A DNA stretch of 64,000 nt from contig JAQFVV010006246.1 in assembly GCA_028023455.1 (NCBI GenBank), positions 1,909,501-1,973,500 on the forward strand, given 5' to 3'. The stretch is from Epiperipatus broadwayi. Its lineage: Eukaryota > Onychophora > Udeonychophora > Euonychophora > Peripatidae. Made by a program: the position numbers and the translations under genes. The notes beneath the pieces were generated by a model that searched no databases, was not told the origin of the DNA, and worked only from the letters and a program-made list of their open reading frames with translations. The first letter of the stretch is position 1; each line of letters opens with the position of its first letter. Shown here piece by piece: positions 36,598-49,253 of this stretch.

Positions 36598-39500
36598 TCA
36601 TCAACCATTATCAATCCACTGCAGGATGAAGGTCTCTCCAAGTTCAATCCATCTTTTCATATCTTTAGCTTCTCATCTCCACATCACCCCTGCACACGTT
36701 CTTATTTCATCCATCCATCTCACATGTGGTCTCTTTCTGGGTCTTTTACAATCTCTTGGAATTCAGTTTAAAACTTCAATTGTCCATCTATTACCATCTC
36801 TTCTAGCAATATGTCCAGCCCAACTCCAGTCTTTTAATTTTTTCAATGAGGTCAGTAACACCTGCTTGTTCTCTTACCCATACATTGCGTTTTCAATCTC
36901 TTCTTGTTATTCCAACATGCATCTCTCCATACTTCTTTGAGTGGTCTGACATCTCTGTATTGCTCTTTTAGTAAGTGTCCAAGTCTCAGATCCATAAGTA
37001 AGAATTGGTAAAACACATTTATTAAAACTTTCCTTTTCAAACACATAGGCATATTTTCTTTTAGTATCAAGTTATTGTACCAAAAGCACTCCAACCAAGT
37101 TTAATTCTATGATTAATTTCATCCATTATGTTTCCATCTGTATTAATAACCTGACCAAGGTATTTGTAACTGTTAACTTCTTTTAACTCATAATAATCAA
37201 TCTTTATTTTCATATTTTGAGAAAATCTATTAATCATTACTTTAGTATTTTTAATATTTATCTTTAGTTCTACTTTCATCTGATAACTCCTGCAACATTT
37301 CCTGTAGCTCTAAAGCATTATTTGCAAAAACAATTACATCATATGCAAAATCTAAATGACTTAAATAATCTCCATTTACTTTCACTCCTTTAGCTTCCCA
37401 TTTTAATCCACAAAGTACTTCTTGCAGCACTGCTATAAAAAGTTTTGGAGATATGGAGTCACCCTGCCTTACACCCTTTTCAATGTTGATTTTCCTACTA
37501 TCATTATGTAATCTAATTGTTGCTGTTGCATTTTTATAAATATTCTTTAAAATATGACAATATCCTGGATCTACACCTTGATGATCCAATGCTTTATTCA
37601 CTGAAGAAATGTTTATAGAATCAAATGCCTTTTCATAGTCTACAAATCCTAAGCATAATGGCAACTCATATTCTTTTGTCCTTTCTATAATTTCTCTCAA
37701 TACCTGGATATGATCTACTGTACCAAGACCACTTTTAAATCCAGCTTGTTCTCTTGGTTGGTGGAAATCCAGTGTTTTCTGTAGATGAGTTGTAATTATC
37801 TTAGTAAAATTTTTGTATAAAACTGACAAAAGACTGATAGGTCTGTAATTTCTAAAATCTTCTTTATCACCTTTTTTAAATATTAATATTAATACTGCAT
37901 TCTTCCAATCATCTGGTACATCATTATCATTTAGACATTTCGTATATAACTTTGCTAATTTTTTTCTAATTCTTCACCTGCTTCTTTTAATATATCAATT
38001 ATAATTCCATCATTACCTGGAGCCTTCCCTTTCTTCGTAAATTTAATTGCATGTCTCACTTCCTCATTCAAAATTCTGGGCAATTCAGAAGATGTAATAG
38101 GTATAGGAGGCATTTGTTCTTTATTACTATATAATTCTTGATAGAAGTCTTCTACACATTTCATGATGTCATCTCTCTTTTTAGTAATAATGCCATCTTT
38201 TTTTCTTATTGGAGATATAAATTTTCTACCAATACCAACATGTTGTTTTACACTCTTTAGACTTTTATTCTCTTCTTCAGCTTTCCTTGCTAGTTCACAA
38301 TTATACTTTCTTATATCATTTTCAACTTTTTTCCGCACTACAAAATTCGAGATATTCAATCTTTTTTAATGCATCATTGTTGTATATCCTCATATTCCTT
38401 CTTTTCTTCATAAATTCTCTAGTCTCAGTAAAAATTTTATTGGTCAATTGCTGCTTTTTTCTAGCAGCTATCTTTGTTGCAGTTTTTAAAAGAGTATCAG
38501 TTATTTTCCTATTAATGTCATTCAAATCTGAATCATGTTCAAAAGCTACTAATACTTGAAACCGATTTGTAAGTTCTAATTTAAATTCATTAGAATGTTT
38601 CTGAAGATTAGGAATATCAACTGTAAATATTATTTTCTTAATAATTTTTATCTCTCTAGTTTTGCATTAACATGTATCTTACATCTTACTATTCGATGAT
38701 CACTTCCTGTATTAAATTTATTAAGAACATTACAATCTTGAAATATGTATTTTCTGTTGGTCAAAATATAATTCAATTCTGCTGTACCTTCATTTGGATG
38801 CTTCCATGTCCATTTCCTTTTAACATTTTGCTCAAAAAAAGAATTCATAATATAAAAGTTGTTTTTTTTTGCAAACTCCACAAGTCTATGCCCTCTCTCA
38901 TTTCTATTACCATAACCAAAATTACCTATAGCATTTTCATCTTTCATTTGTTTACCAATTCTAGCATTAAAGTTTCCCATAACAATTTTAAAATGTTTAT
39001 TCTGATCAAAAGCCTTTTGTACATCCATATAAAAATCTTCTATAACTTCATCACTATGAGAACTTGTTGGGGCATAAACCTGAATTATCTGCATTTGGTA
39101 TCTGTTATTAAGTTGTAAAACTAATCTTGCCACTCTGTCTGATACACCATCAATCTCCACAATGGTATTCTTCCATTTTTTATTTATAATAAATCCTACT
39201 CCACTTGTATTTTCAATATTTGTGCCTTTATAGTAGAATATATGTCCACTTTTTTAAATCAATTATTTCTTCACCTTTCTTTTAACTTCACAAAGTCCAA
39301 TAATGTCCCATTTAATATAAGACAGGTCCTCTTCTAATTCTTGCAATCTTCCTTCACTTGAAAGTGATCTGCACTTGTAAATTGCTAAATAAAAAGTCAT
39401 CATCAAATGGCAGCCTGAGTCTGCAATCGGGGGATTTCTAGCACCCTCCGCCTTTGGCCACCAACTGCTGCCTTGGTTGATGACTTTACAGCTTCCTGGG

Positions 39501-39862
39501 AATAAGGGCCATGCATTATTTTTGTCTGTCATAATTGTATATATGTATTGGAAAAATATTTATCATTTACACAAACATTCATTCTGCCTTATCAGGCACT
39601 GAGAAGAAAGACCATAGTGTTTCTTGATCTTAAACTCAGAGGTAAAAAGCCAATAAACTCACCACGCTGGCTAATGCATGTTGGTGAGCAGCCCATCCAT
39701 GTTCCTATCCTATATGAATAATCACATTGTAATAACAGCTGCAATGACAAGAATGTATGGAGTGTTAGGAATTTGCCCTGCTCAGTTTCTTTAAGGCCTC
39801 CAAGAGGAATCAAAGGGTCTCTTTTCAGTTAATAGTAAACTTCTTTCTGCAGCTGAAAAAAA
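36598..39862 (-). pseudogene. RTE-type LINE, near full length, inactive
   Basis: Reading the minus strand: a 5' leader (39862-39530); endonuclease start with LQELEEDLSYIKWDIIGLCE (about 39300-39370); endonuclease core 38648-39160 with QVYAPTSSHSDE, VMGNFNARIGKQ and GSDHRIVRC; a linker; the RT start with GKAPGNDGIIIDILKEAG (about 37970-38030); RT core 37251-37829 with YEKAFDSI and KGVRQGDSISP; and the C-terminal WSWAGHIARR-type tail near 36800. It ends in ATC repeats at 36598. Reading frames are broken at least six times. The catalytic box reads FAYD instead of FADD, so the first Asp is gone. The endonuclease also reads GNFNARIG where active copies usually have GDFNARIG. Such proteins are often mislabelled craniofacial development protein 2. 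Confidence 0.92.
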
Positions 39863-39939
39863 AATAATATAATAAATAATATATATAAAATTTTGAGAAT
39901 TTTTTTCAAAATTTTATATATATTATTTATTTTATTACA
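39863..39939. repeat. Palindromic junction between two RTE copies
   Basis: The arms AAATAATATATATAAAATTTTG and its inverted partner (about 39876-39897 and 39908-39929) surround a short GAGAATTTTTTT-type loop. It marks the meeting point of the minus RTE copy and the plus RTE fragment. Confidence 0.8.
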
Positions 39940-40574
39940 TTTTCTCAAAAATATGAAAATAAACATTGATTATGATGAGTTTGAAGAAGTTAAAAGTTAC
40001 AAATATTTTGGTCAGGTTATTAATACAGATGGAAGCATAATGGATGAAATTAATCATGGAATTAAACTTGGTTGGAGTGCTTTTGGTAGAAATAACTTGA
40101 TACTAAAAGGAAATATGCCTATGCTTGAAAAGGAAGGTTTTTAATAAATGTGTTTTACCAGTTCTTACTTATGGATCTGAGATTTGGACACTTAATAGAA
40201 GAGTGATATAGAGACTTCAGACCACTCAAAGAAGTATGGAGAGATGCATGTTGGGACTAACAAGAAGAAATCAAAAATGCAATGTATGGTAAGAGAACAC
40301 ACAGGTGTTACTGACCTCATTGAAAAAATTAAAAGACTGGAGTTGGGCTGGACATATTGCTAGAAGAGATGGTAATAGATGGACAATTGAAGTTTTAAAC
40401 TGGATTTCAAGAGATTGTAAAAGACCCAGAAAAAGACCACATGTTAGATGGATGGATGAAATAAGAAAGTGTGCAGGGGTGATGTGGAGAAGAGAAGCTA
40501 AAGATTGGAGAAGATAGATTAAACTTGGAGAGACCTTCATCCTGCAGTGGATTGATAATAGTTGATAATGATGA
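39940..40574 (+). pseudogene. RTE-type LINE, 5'-truncated, opposite orientation
   Basis: The plus strand repeats the last 0.63 kb of the RTE family: SYKYFGQVINTDGSIMDEI (about 39990-40050), the KLGWSAFG block, and the tail WSWAGHIARRDGNRWT (about 40340-40385) to the ATAATGATGAT terminus at 40574. A frameshift and stop codons separate the segments. It meets the minus RTE copy head to head, so the combined insertion has an RTE 3' end at both borders. Confidence 0.88.
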
Positions 40575-40966
40575 TATATAAAATTAAGTTTTATGTTTTT
40601 AGAAAAATTTTATAGGGAGGATGTATTGGTATATATGTAATAGCATTTTATTTAAATGTATAAGTATAAGAGAATATAAAATATTGAAATTATTTTTAAA
40701 AAAGTTTAAACTATTTAAAGATTGAGTAATTTAGTGCTATAATATAATAAATGATGTATAGTGATAATGAGTATTATCATATGTATAAAATTGATTGATA
40801 GTTTATTGATCTAGATATACGTTTTGGTTGTATTGTTATAATATTTGAATTTTTATAGATCTGAAAAAGACTGCGAGGCGAAACTGTTATTATAGTAATA
40901 TACATTATTTGCTTAAAAGTGTAAGAAGACTGTGATTATTTATTAGATATATTGTTGCATTTGAGG

Positions 40967-42260
40967 TTTGTTTAATTTAACAAATAAAATAATGTTTTTC
41001 CAAAAACATCAAATACTGACTTAATGGAATTTTTTCACCAATTACAATTATTTGTTGACCAATTATTTTCTAACTTTTGATAGCAGAATCTGTCTTTAAA
41101 AAATTAATCAAGGTGAAATCACATGATTTATTAAATAGTAATAGATCTTGTTTGAGCCGTTTAAACTAAAAGAGATGTATTTTTAGCCTAATTATCTGAC
41201 AAAGTTTACATTTGTGTGAGAATTTTAAATATAATAACTTGTCTGGAATTTTTGTAAGAAACCATATCTCTCCTTTAAGAAAAATATATATTAAATTAAA
41301 TGTTTTTACATATACATAATCTAATAGTAAATTTAACAAAGAGAAAAAATAAAAAGTGTTGATATTTTTTAAAAACTTATATATTTGTTTTGAATATCTC
41401 CATATTATTTTACTGGTCATCATCAAATCATCTTGGTTTAATATTATTATATATAAACTAGCTATTATGTAAATGCTTTTTCTATTTAATAATTCCATAA
41501 GGGTAAATTAAATTATTCATAACAATAATCAATATATATATATTACAAATCGATGTCTGTATTTCTTCAAAATAATATACATAACTCTATAAATAAATAT
41601 TTGAAAATACAGTAATTAAAAGTCAATAAAAATTATATGTATAATTATAACTTAGAAGCGCTTTCATATATTAAGACCTTGTCTTTAAAATGAGAAAAAC
41701 TGTTTTTTAGCATTTATAAAATCTATTAATAAATTACTTACATTCTCACATTTAAATAAATAACATCATGTAATTTTTTTAGCTTTCTTATCACTTCTGT
41801 AATTATAAATCTATTATTGTATAAATATATTTTTAGACAAAATCAAACAAGTCTACATATGTGCATACCATAGGTAATTAAAGAGCATAAAGCTTGAAAA
41901 CGAAATAATCTCTAAATCTTTTTTATATAACTTTAACAATTCTTTACGTCATATTATATTTAAAAAATCAACATAGATTTAATAAAATCATTATTAAAAA
42001 TATACATTAAACAATTATGTACACTACAATAACTTTATATTTTTAACATTTAATTATTTTAGATTATAATTCTCACTTCTACAAATTATTTTATTTAGAA
42101 CAGAGATGACCAATCTGTTTAAAAGCATGCGCACAATGAAAAATTTGAATAGGTGTTTTGCGTTCAAAGAAGAACCATGTCATGTTATCAAAATATGCAA
42201 TGACATATTTTTTTGTAATTTTTTTTCCTAGATTCCATTTGATGAATATGTACTATATAG
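40967..42260. other. Intron 4, unique AT-rich part
   Basis: No gene or repeat recognised between the Penelope copy and the hAT element. The 110-codon minus frame at 41166-41498 has ordinary AT-rich composition and no family resemblance. Confidence 0.5.
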
Positions 42261-42675
42261 CAGTGCTCGCCAAACTTTCTGATCTCAAAGACCACTAAAT
42301 TCATAATTTTAAACCCCAAAGAATATAATATGAGTTTTTTAAAAGATAAATACATTTGTAAAATTTATTTCAAGCTGAGACTGATACTGAATTTTAATTG
42401 CTGTGATGGATGAAAATGTTTTTTTGCACAAATATGTTGTTGAAAATTTCATCAAAAATTTTCATTGCTTTTTCACTCACCAATGGGTATTCATTTTTTA
42501 TAGAGAGCCAAAAATGAGATCTTGAGAAATATAACTAGAATTTAGCTTTGAGACTGTTAATGGATGATAGATTAATAAGGCTTTCTTTTTCATGCATGCT
42601 TAAATTGTTATTTTTAATGTTTGCTATAAATGTATTTATTATCCATATTTTTATGTCTGTGTTCTTTTTAAAATA

Positions 42676-43708
42676 CACCTGGGTCTCATTTTATGCGGAT
42701 TATTTTAATGCAATTTTGAAGTTATGCGATTCATTTTTCTTCTTAATATTTTTCATATTTCACTATATTTATTAGATATCAAGAAATTTTAATTATTAAT
42801 AACTTATTTTGACTTGAAATACTTTTTTTTTCTTTCAAAAATATAACGTTATATTAGGGCTAACGTGAATATGGCCTGAAGCTGTATTTAGAATAAATAA
42901 CCTACTTATACTAATGAGTAAATAATAATAATAGATTTATACTTACATATAAAAATATCGCAATAAACATTCAAAAATTTTAAACTTTTAAAACATATTT
43001 TGTTAGGTATAACAAAAATAAATAAGTAGATTTTTAAAATAATATAACAAAGATTTTATAAACCGAAAATGATATTTCTAATGATAATGTATCTTTTTGT
43101 TTCAAATGCAATCTCATTTTTTTAATATAGAAACAAAATGTGAACATTTAAAATTTATTTCAGTAGTAAAAATCAGTTGTCAACAGAAAACCATTAACAC
43201 AGCACAAGACTGAAATTGGCACTAGTTGTGTAAATAGGATGGAGCAGAATATGGGAAAACTTAGAGTGGGGAATGGAAAATAAAGTGGCTAACAAGTTTC
43301 TCTGGGCATAATTGATGAGAGATTCTTGACTTCCTTCAAGGACAAGCTACATCACATCAATGAATCTGATTTCTTACCAGTTTACAAACGACCCGCATAT
43401 CGTCAAAAAACAATACATATGAAAAAATGTCAAATTAAATACTATAGTTAATAAAAAAAAGTAAAAAAAGATTGCCTTGTACCAATTTTTTTCAAATATT
43501 TGATATTTTTTATTAGTCATACTTTATTTCCTTATTTTTTAATGTGAATTTTAAAATAATTTTCCTTGTTGCTTTGCTTTTATGCAAATTCTGAAAATTA
43601 CAGACCTTATCCCCCATTTTTCAAGGTTAATTAAGTCTATTTTTGTGCGATTTTTTTAATGCAGGTTTTCTGTGGAACCTATCTACTGCATAAAATGAGA
43701 CCCAGGTA
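42676..43708. mobile_element. MITE, Tc1/mariner-type ends, copy 2
   Basis: Ends CACCTGGGTCTCATTTTATG and CATAAAATGAGACCCAGGTA, flanked by TA on both sides. Length 1033 bp. It is more complete than copy 1 and holds about 120 bp (43237-43355) that match the 3' end of the LINE at 54410-54540: a GGATGGAGCAGAATATGGG start, an AGAGTGGGGAATG block, CTGGGCATAATTG, GATTCTTGACTTC and a TACATCACATCA tail. The plus-strand frame 42548-42775 that crosses its left end is not a gene. Confidence 0.87.
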
Positions 43709-44259
43709 TAATGGTTACTACCTACCAGGTGACATCCTGCTCTATCATATATTCATCAAAATATGAAAACATTTGCAGATTTTCTGCCAACTATATTTCC
43801 ACAGTAATATTTTTTGAAAAGTGGACTGTCTGCGATAAAGTATAAAGATCGATAAAGTGATTTTAGGATATCGGTACTCTAGAAAATAACTATAATGAAA
43901 AAACCCAGATATAGAGGGCGAAAAGTATGCTGGGAAGGTAGTAGGGTGGTAGTAATAAAAAGATGGCTGGATGTTAAACTACAGAATGAAGTAAGTAGTT
44001 ACGAATTTTGTAATCAATAGATATTTAGCTACTGTGAGGTTGGTGTAAAGCATTAGTTTAAAGCCAGGAATAGCTACTAAGATGTGAGAGAACATGAAGT
44101 TTATGTTCAGCATCAAATTGTAGGAATTAGTGACATTTGTATCTCAAAATGACACTGATAATAATTAAGCAGAGACTGTTAACATATTGTATATAAGTAT
44201 TGGGTTTAAGATCTTGTAAATAAAACAATTGAACTAATTAGGACTATTTATTGTGTGAA

Positions 44260-45540
44260 ACTTACAGAAATGCATATACAGCTGGTAAACGAAGAATTCG
44301 AACCATAGTTTGACAAAATCTATAGAAAGTTTGTAAAGTGAGTTCATCCTTAAGCTGTCCTTGCATGGATTTGTTTGGTTTATTTAACAGTGACAAATTA
44401 TCTGCCAGGCATGCAAGTTTGGCTACCCACATATTGTTAGATAAGAGTTATCGAAATTTTAGATTATTTTGCTGCTGAAAAAATAATTTACTTCTTCGCA
44501 CAGGTTGAACAGTCAGGTTAGTATTTTGCCCCTTGACAGCCATCTCATCTCAGCATGAAGAAGATGGTGAATATACCGGGGACCCATTTCTTCACAAAGT
44601 GTCTCAAATATTTTAGAGTTGAGCACTTTGTGTCAAATTTCATTTATAATTTTAATATCCGATATTTTGTGTAGTTTTGGGGACATTTTTTACCACAAGT
44701 TGCTCATGATGCATAATGCAGTATGTAGACAAAATGCCTGGCTGACCAATGTTTTTCATCTTTGCAACATGTCATGTTTGCAGCACCATCTGTACATATC
44801 ACAATACATTTTTTCTATTCAAGTTTGTGTTTCAGGAAATAAATCTTAAGTGCTTCAAAAACATCAGAGTTAGTTGTTTTACCCAGCAAGTTGAGTGAAC
44901 AAAGTAGTTCTTTCTTAACTACTCTTCACACTTAATCCTCAGAAAAAAAAGAATATCTTGTTTCTTATGTTTGTTCATTAGTCAAGTTGAATTGAATAAA
45001 ATAGTGAATTTTTCACCATTTTTATAAAGTGATTTTTAATATCTTCAGCCATGTCTTCACTTCTATGCTTGACAGTGATAGCAGATATAAAAATTACATT
45101 TCATTTCTTAAACAGCCTGTTTTCCCAAAATCTCTTCACAAGCTTATAACATGTAAGGCTTAAAATTAATTCTTCTCCAATTGTATACAGCTTATTTTTT
45201 GTGATCTGAATTGCTATCAAATAAGAAGTCTTTAATAAAGACTTATCTTCAGTCATTTTTGTTAAAGCAATTACTTGCTTTTGGATATTTTCATGAATTT
45301 TTTAAAAATATTCCAAGTTGTTTTTTAGCTAAATTCAGATGTTTTGACTGCAAGTGTCTCATGTTTTGAAGGTTTCATGGCATCATTGGATAAACACTCA
45401 GAACACCACCACAAAGTGTCAGTGGATCCAACTCACTACCAGGTTCTTGAATAAATCCAAATTTCATGTAGTTTAAATCATATTTTCTTGATACTTTTGA
45501 GTTTTTTCTTCTCTTTATCTCCAGTTGAAATGTTCTACCT
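44260..45540 (-). pseudogene. hAT transposase pseudogene, SCAND3/ZBED5-like
   Basis: Reading the minus strand across frames, marks appear in family order: a BED-finger-like start with RKYDLNYMKFGFI, LTLCGGVLS and RHLQSKHLNL (about 45340-45520; two cysteines of the finger appear altered); SAITVKHRSEDMAEDI and FYSIQ (about 45010-45090), the segment before the catalytic core; ELLCSLNLLGKTTNSDVFEA (about 44850-44920); CTDGAANM (about 44770-44790), the core acidic motif; HHEQLVVKNV (about 44690-44720); then AEMRWLSRGKIL (about 44530-44560) and NLSLLNKPNKSMQGQ (about 44340-44385). Stops and frameshifts fall between and within segments. It once mobilised the surrounding element. No functional protein. 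Confidence 0.85.
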
Positions 45541-46104
45541 AATGGTGCCTAACAAGGTCTGTGGATTCTCTGATTCATTGAACATATTACTATTGTTAAT
45601 ATTATCATTAGTTACATTATCTTTTGTATTACTAAAGAAATGCAAAATATTTCTTTGCTATTTTTCATTTATTATGGGCTTATTTCATTCGAATCTAAAT
45701 CCAAATAAGAAATGATAGTTATCAAAATCAAACTATTTGATGCTGTTAAATATAAAAATTGAAGAAAATATGTAGTTAATGTCATACTTACTTAAAAAGA
45801 GCATCTGAGAAATAAACAAAATAATCAGATAAGTATCAGTATTCGCAGAGTGGGGTGACTGTTGTAATGATTGCAACAATATTGAAGCCAATTCAGTATT
45901 ATTGCGCCTCCCTTGTTTCTTCCTCTTTAATACATTTCATGAATTTAGTGCAATATAAAGGTGAAAATTGTTATTCAGAATATAATAATTTCTTAGAATA
46001 TTATTTTCATTTTATTATTAATAAAACATTAAAATGCAAATAATATCCAGATTTTTCTGTGGATCACTGAAATTTTCTCATGGACGACTGGTTGTTGACC
46101 ACTG

Positions 46105-49100
46105 ATATACAATTTTCAAACTATTGTATACATTTTAAAATTTAATAATGTATTAATATATTTGGTTGTATGTCATCATTAACAATGAAAAATTTGGATA
46201 TGTCATTAATAATGTACTGAATGTTTTGCAAGGACACTGAATGCAGCACTGTAAGATTGTGTATTATGAATAAACTCTGCACTGTACAAATTCAGCATGA
46301 TAGCCATTATTTTGTTTTAGTATGGCATAGCTTTAATAATATCATCAGTCTTACAAAATGGCTGGCAAAAAAAAAAATTGCATTTTTTAAAAAGATGATT
46401 ATGGTGAATAATCGATTGTAAATCAAAATAGTCGGTACAAATTAAGAATGATCACTATTGTGACTCTTTGCATAAAGACCAATCTCTAAGTGGGCTATAG
46501 ATGTACAAACTTTTTCACAGATTAGGTGCTACCAGATTTAAAAAATTCCAGAATTTGCAATCAATGTAAATTTAATATGGAACAAGAGATATCTCTTAAA
46601 TTTCCCTTCACTAGTTGTTATAACTACTTCAGATGGATTTACATCAATTTTCTACACTTTGATAATTTTCATATCATTTATAGTTTACATCTTTTTGTTA
46701 ATCAACAAAATGAGAGCTTATTTTTCACTTCCTTTTTCCTATAAATTGTAATATCTTACCGTTTGCACTGCAAATTTTCTTTTGTTTTTTATTCTACAAT
46801 ATTTATATAAACGTATTTTGCCATATTTGCATTTACTTCTAAATTTTTTAAGAAACCTAATATTTCTTCTTTAATTTACTAGTGGCTCCTTTCTTTCTTA
46901 GTTCATACATTCTTAGAATAAACCTTGTCAAGTATATTTTGATCCAAAGAATGTGCCAATGCACTTTTAATATAACTCCTAAATATATTCTATATTAATA
47001 CGTAATTCAAATAAAATCTTCTCTATTATTCCACTTGTATATCCAACTGTTGGCTGATAAGAGTTTGGATACTTTTCCATTCTTGACTTAATTTATAAAT
47101 AGTTAAAAACAATTTATTATTCATTTTTCGATTAATATATTTGATGCTTACAAGGATTGACCATGAATTCAGGACAAGCTTGAATTTATTCCAGGATGTA
47201 GGAATAACAAATGAAAGCTATAACCATACAAAAGATAAGTCATAAAAGTAATTTAAAGTAATTATTTAATAACTTCATGCTTTCACTTTCAAACACTTAC
47301 GCCCATACAAAAGTGTTTGGTTTCGAAAAGATAGATGGCTATTCTATCTTTTCCAAAGACTTTATCATGTGGTTGAAGTGTTAGTATTCATTCATTTTAT
47401 ATTTAAAAAAAAAAATCCAAAGCGCATGTGCAACAGTTTAATGCTGTTTAAATATTATTGTTTATAAATCCATCTTATGTAAATAATTATAAAAATGAAA
47501 AAATTATACTTATGTTAGAATTTTATTAATGTAATACTATTTAAGGATAAACATTAATACAACATCAAGTGTTTAAAGACATGAGCAATGATTATTAAAT
47601 AATTAATTACATATTTAGATGTGTATTTAAAGCAAAAGGTTTAAATACTAAAATAAGTAATGACATGATGCTTACCGAATAAAAAATAGTCAAATTTATA
47701 ACAAATCTTTACATTGATTATTCTTGCTTTAATATTTTGTTAGTCCTGTTTAAGATCTTAATATTAAATAAAGTGTTGCTATATTTGTGTGGGAGATTGG
47801 TAGTTGTTCTAAATAGATGCCAATAATTGTTTGAATCAATACACGTATATCCCAAAGAGTGATTTGTAAGTTTTTTTGATGCAGTTTAATAATCATGCAA
47901 AAATGTTTCCAGCACTGTGGTTGATAATTTGCATCAATTCAATTTGCTTACATATGTGACTCAATTGTAAATAAATTTAATTTTATAAAGGTGGTATCTT
48001 CTTTTATGATAGGCTGTGTGCGTGTTATATTTATATATGTGTCATAAAATATTAAATTCAAAATATTGTGTGCTTTTAATTACAGTGGAAATAAATATAA
48101 AATTGGTTCACTTGATGCTTAGTAAAATTCAAATGGCTAAAATTCACTCAAGATAATGGAAGCTGTTGAAATGAGATTTATTATTTTAACAGATACAATA
48201 ATATTGTTTATTTTATCTTCTTCTTTAAAATCTGATCTAATTTAAATATTAATTTAATAAGCATTCAAAAGTAAAATAATTTTATTCGATTGGAAGACTA
48301 TGACTATCATTTCATTTAAAGTTTTTCATTCCAATTTTTATGATGGATAGAATTAAAGGATTGTCTTTTTATTAAGCAACAAGGAATATTTTCTTATAAA
48401 ATTATGTAATTTTCCTTTGAAAAAACTTAGCTTATAATATTTTTGAAAATTCCTAGAAGGGGAGGGGGGTTACCAATCAAATATTCTTAAAATTAATATA
48501 TCGCTATAGATAAAGCATAAAAGTCAGAAGTAAGTTTTGTATTGTGGCACTAAAATAAAAAGATTATTTGTGGATATACTTGCATTTATGCAGTGTTGTA
48601 GAAAAAGAATATGTGTGTATATATATATATAAACTATGCTAAGATATACTATTATAATGAAGGCAAATGTTATAAGAAAATACCTTTGCCATATGTAAGG
48701 CTTAAGTTAACAATTTAAATAACATCTCTTTTTACCTTTACTGGTGATAATGAGTTATAATTTCTTTTTTATTATTATTCTGATGCCTACATATGTTAAT
48801 TTTAAACAATAATCATTAAAATCAGAGTTAGAAAGTTGGTTATCTTTATTATAAAAAAAATCCAAATAATAAAAATCTGTTTTTAATAAAACAGGCTTCA
48901 TAGTATATTAACTAGCGTGTCAAATTTGTTATGTCCATAATTATAGTTTTTAATTGAAATGCAGTGTGGGGATGTTTTTCATTTACCTGATTTATAGCCA
49001 ACCAGGCTAATCTCATTAAATTGATGAATAAGTCAAATCGAGCTATTCTTCATTACTGGTTAAAAATCCTAAGACAACTTACGTTACAGTTAAAAATTTT

Positions 49101-49253
49101 ATTTGCAATTTGTATCTGGAATTAGGGTATTTTATATGGAAAAGCATTGATTTCATAATTTACTTTTACATGTGTATTATTTTGTTTTGTTTCTTAATAA
49201 CACACTTAATTTTATATCACAATTTTTATTATGTTTTTATATGTTTCAACCAG
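46105..49253. other. Intron 4, last part, no gene seen
   Basis: AT-rich and mostly unique. A small hairpin GAAAAGATAGA-TGGCTAT-TCTATCTTTTC lies at about 47325-47353. The stretch ends in the exon 5 acceptor TATATGTTTCAACCAG. Confidence 0.5.

Larger units (their letters stand above)
33326..40966 (+). mobile_element. Penelope-like retroelement, plus copy (interrupted twice)
   Basis: The pieces are 33326-33893, 34618-36597 and 40575-40966; the gaps are later insertions. The first piece reads as the Penelope N-terminal block with LKIIHKGLKYVPYG. The second holds the IYWMPKIYK and PLRPVI blocks of the RT, a DVVSMYMNID segment with the first catalytic Asp, a degraded template-grip block, the catalytic YIDD (35170-35181), the 35218-35625 segment, the GIY-YIG pair GVYEI (35811-35825) and YVGET (35865-35879), and an REALLIKKKRPNIN block (about 36020). 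A frameshift separates the 34766-35113 frame from YIDD. No intact frame remains. It lies head to head with the minus copy, starting a few bases away. Confidence 0.85.
42261..46104 (-). mobile_element. hAT transposon, whole element
   Basis: The left end CAGTGCTCGCCAAACTTTC and the right end (minus strand) CAGTGGTCAACAACCAGTC are imperfect inverted repeats of the CAGNG type seen in Charlie-like hAT elements, including a following GACCAC(T)-type block on the left. Between them lies a decayed hAT transposase on the minus strand. A MITE (42676-43708) was inserted later. I could not find a convincing eight-base target duplication, so exact borders are uncertain. Confidence 0.7.

Noticed and set aside
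38672-39118. 148-codon plus-strand frame
   Set aside because: It is the antisense of the RTE endonuclease on the minus strand.
29471-49250. A classical U12 AT-AC intron after exon 4
   Set aside because: The donor ATATTTGAT lacks the CC of the ATATCCTTT pattern, no good branch site was seen near the acceptor, and using AC would insert an extra residue; kept only as one option.
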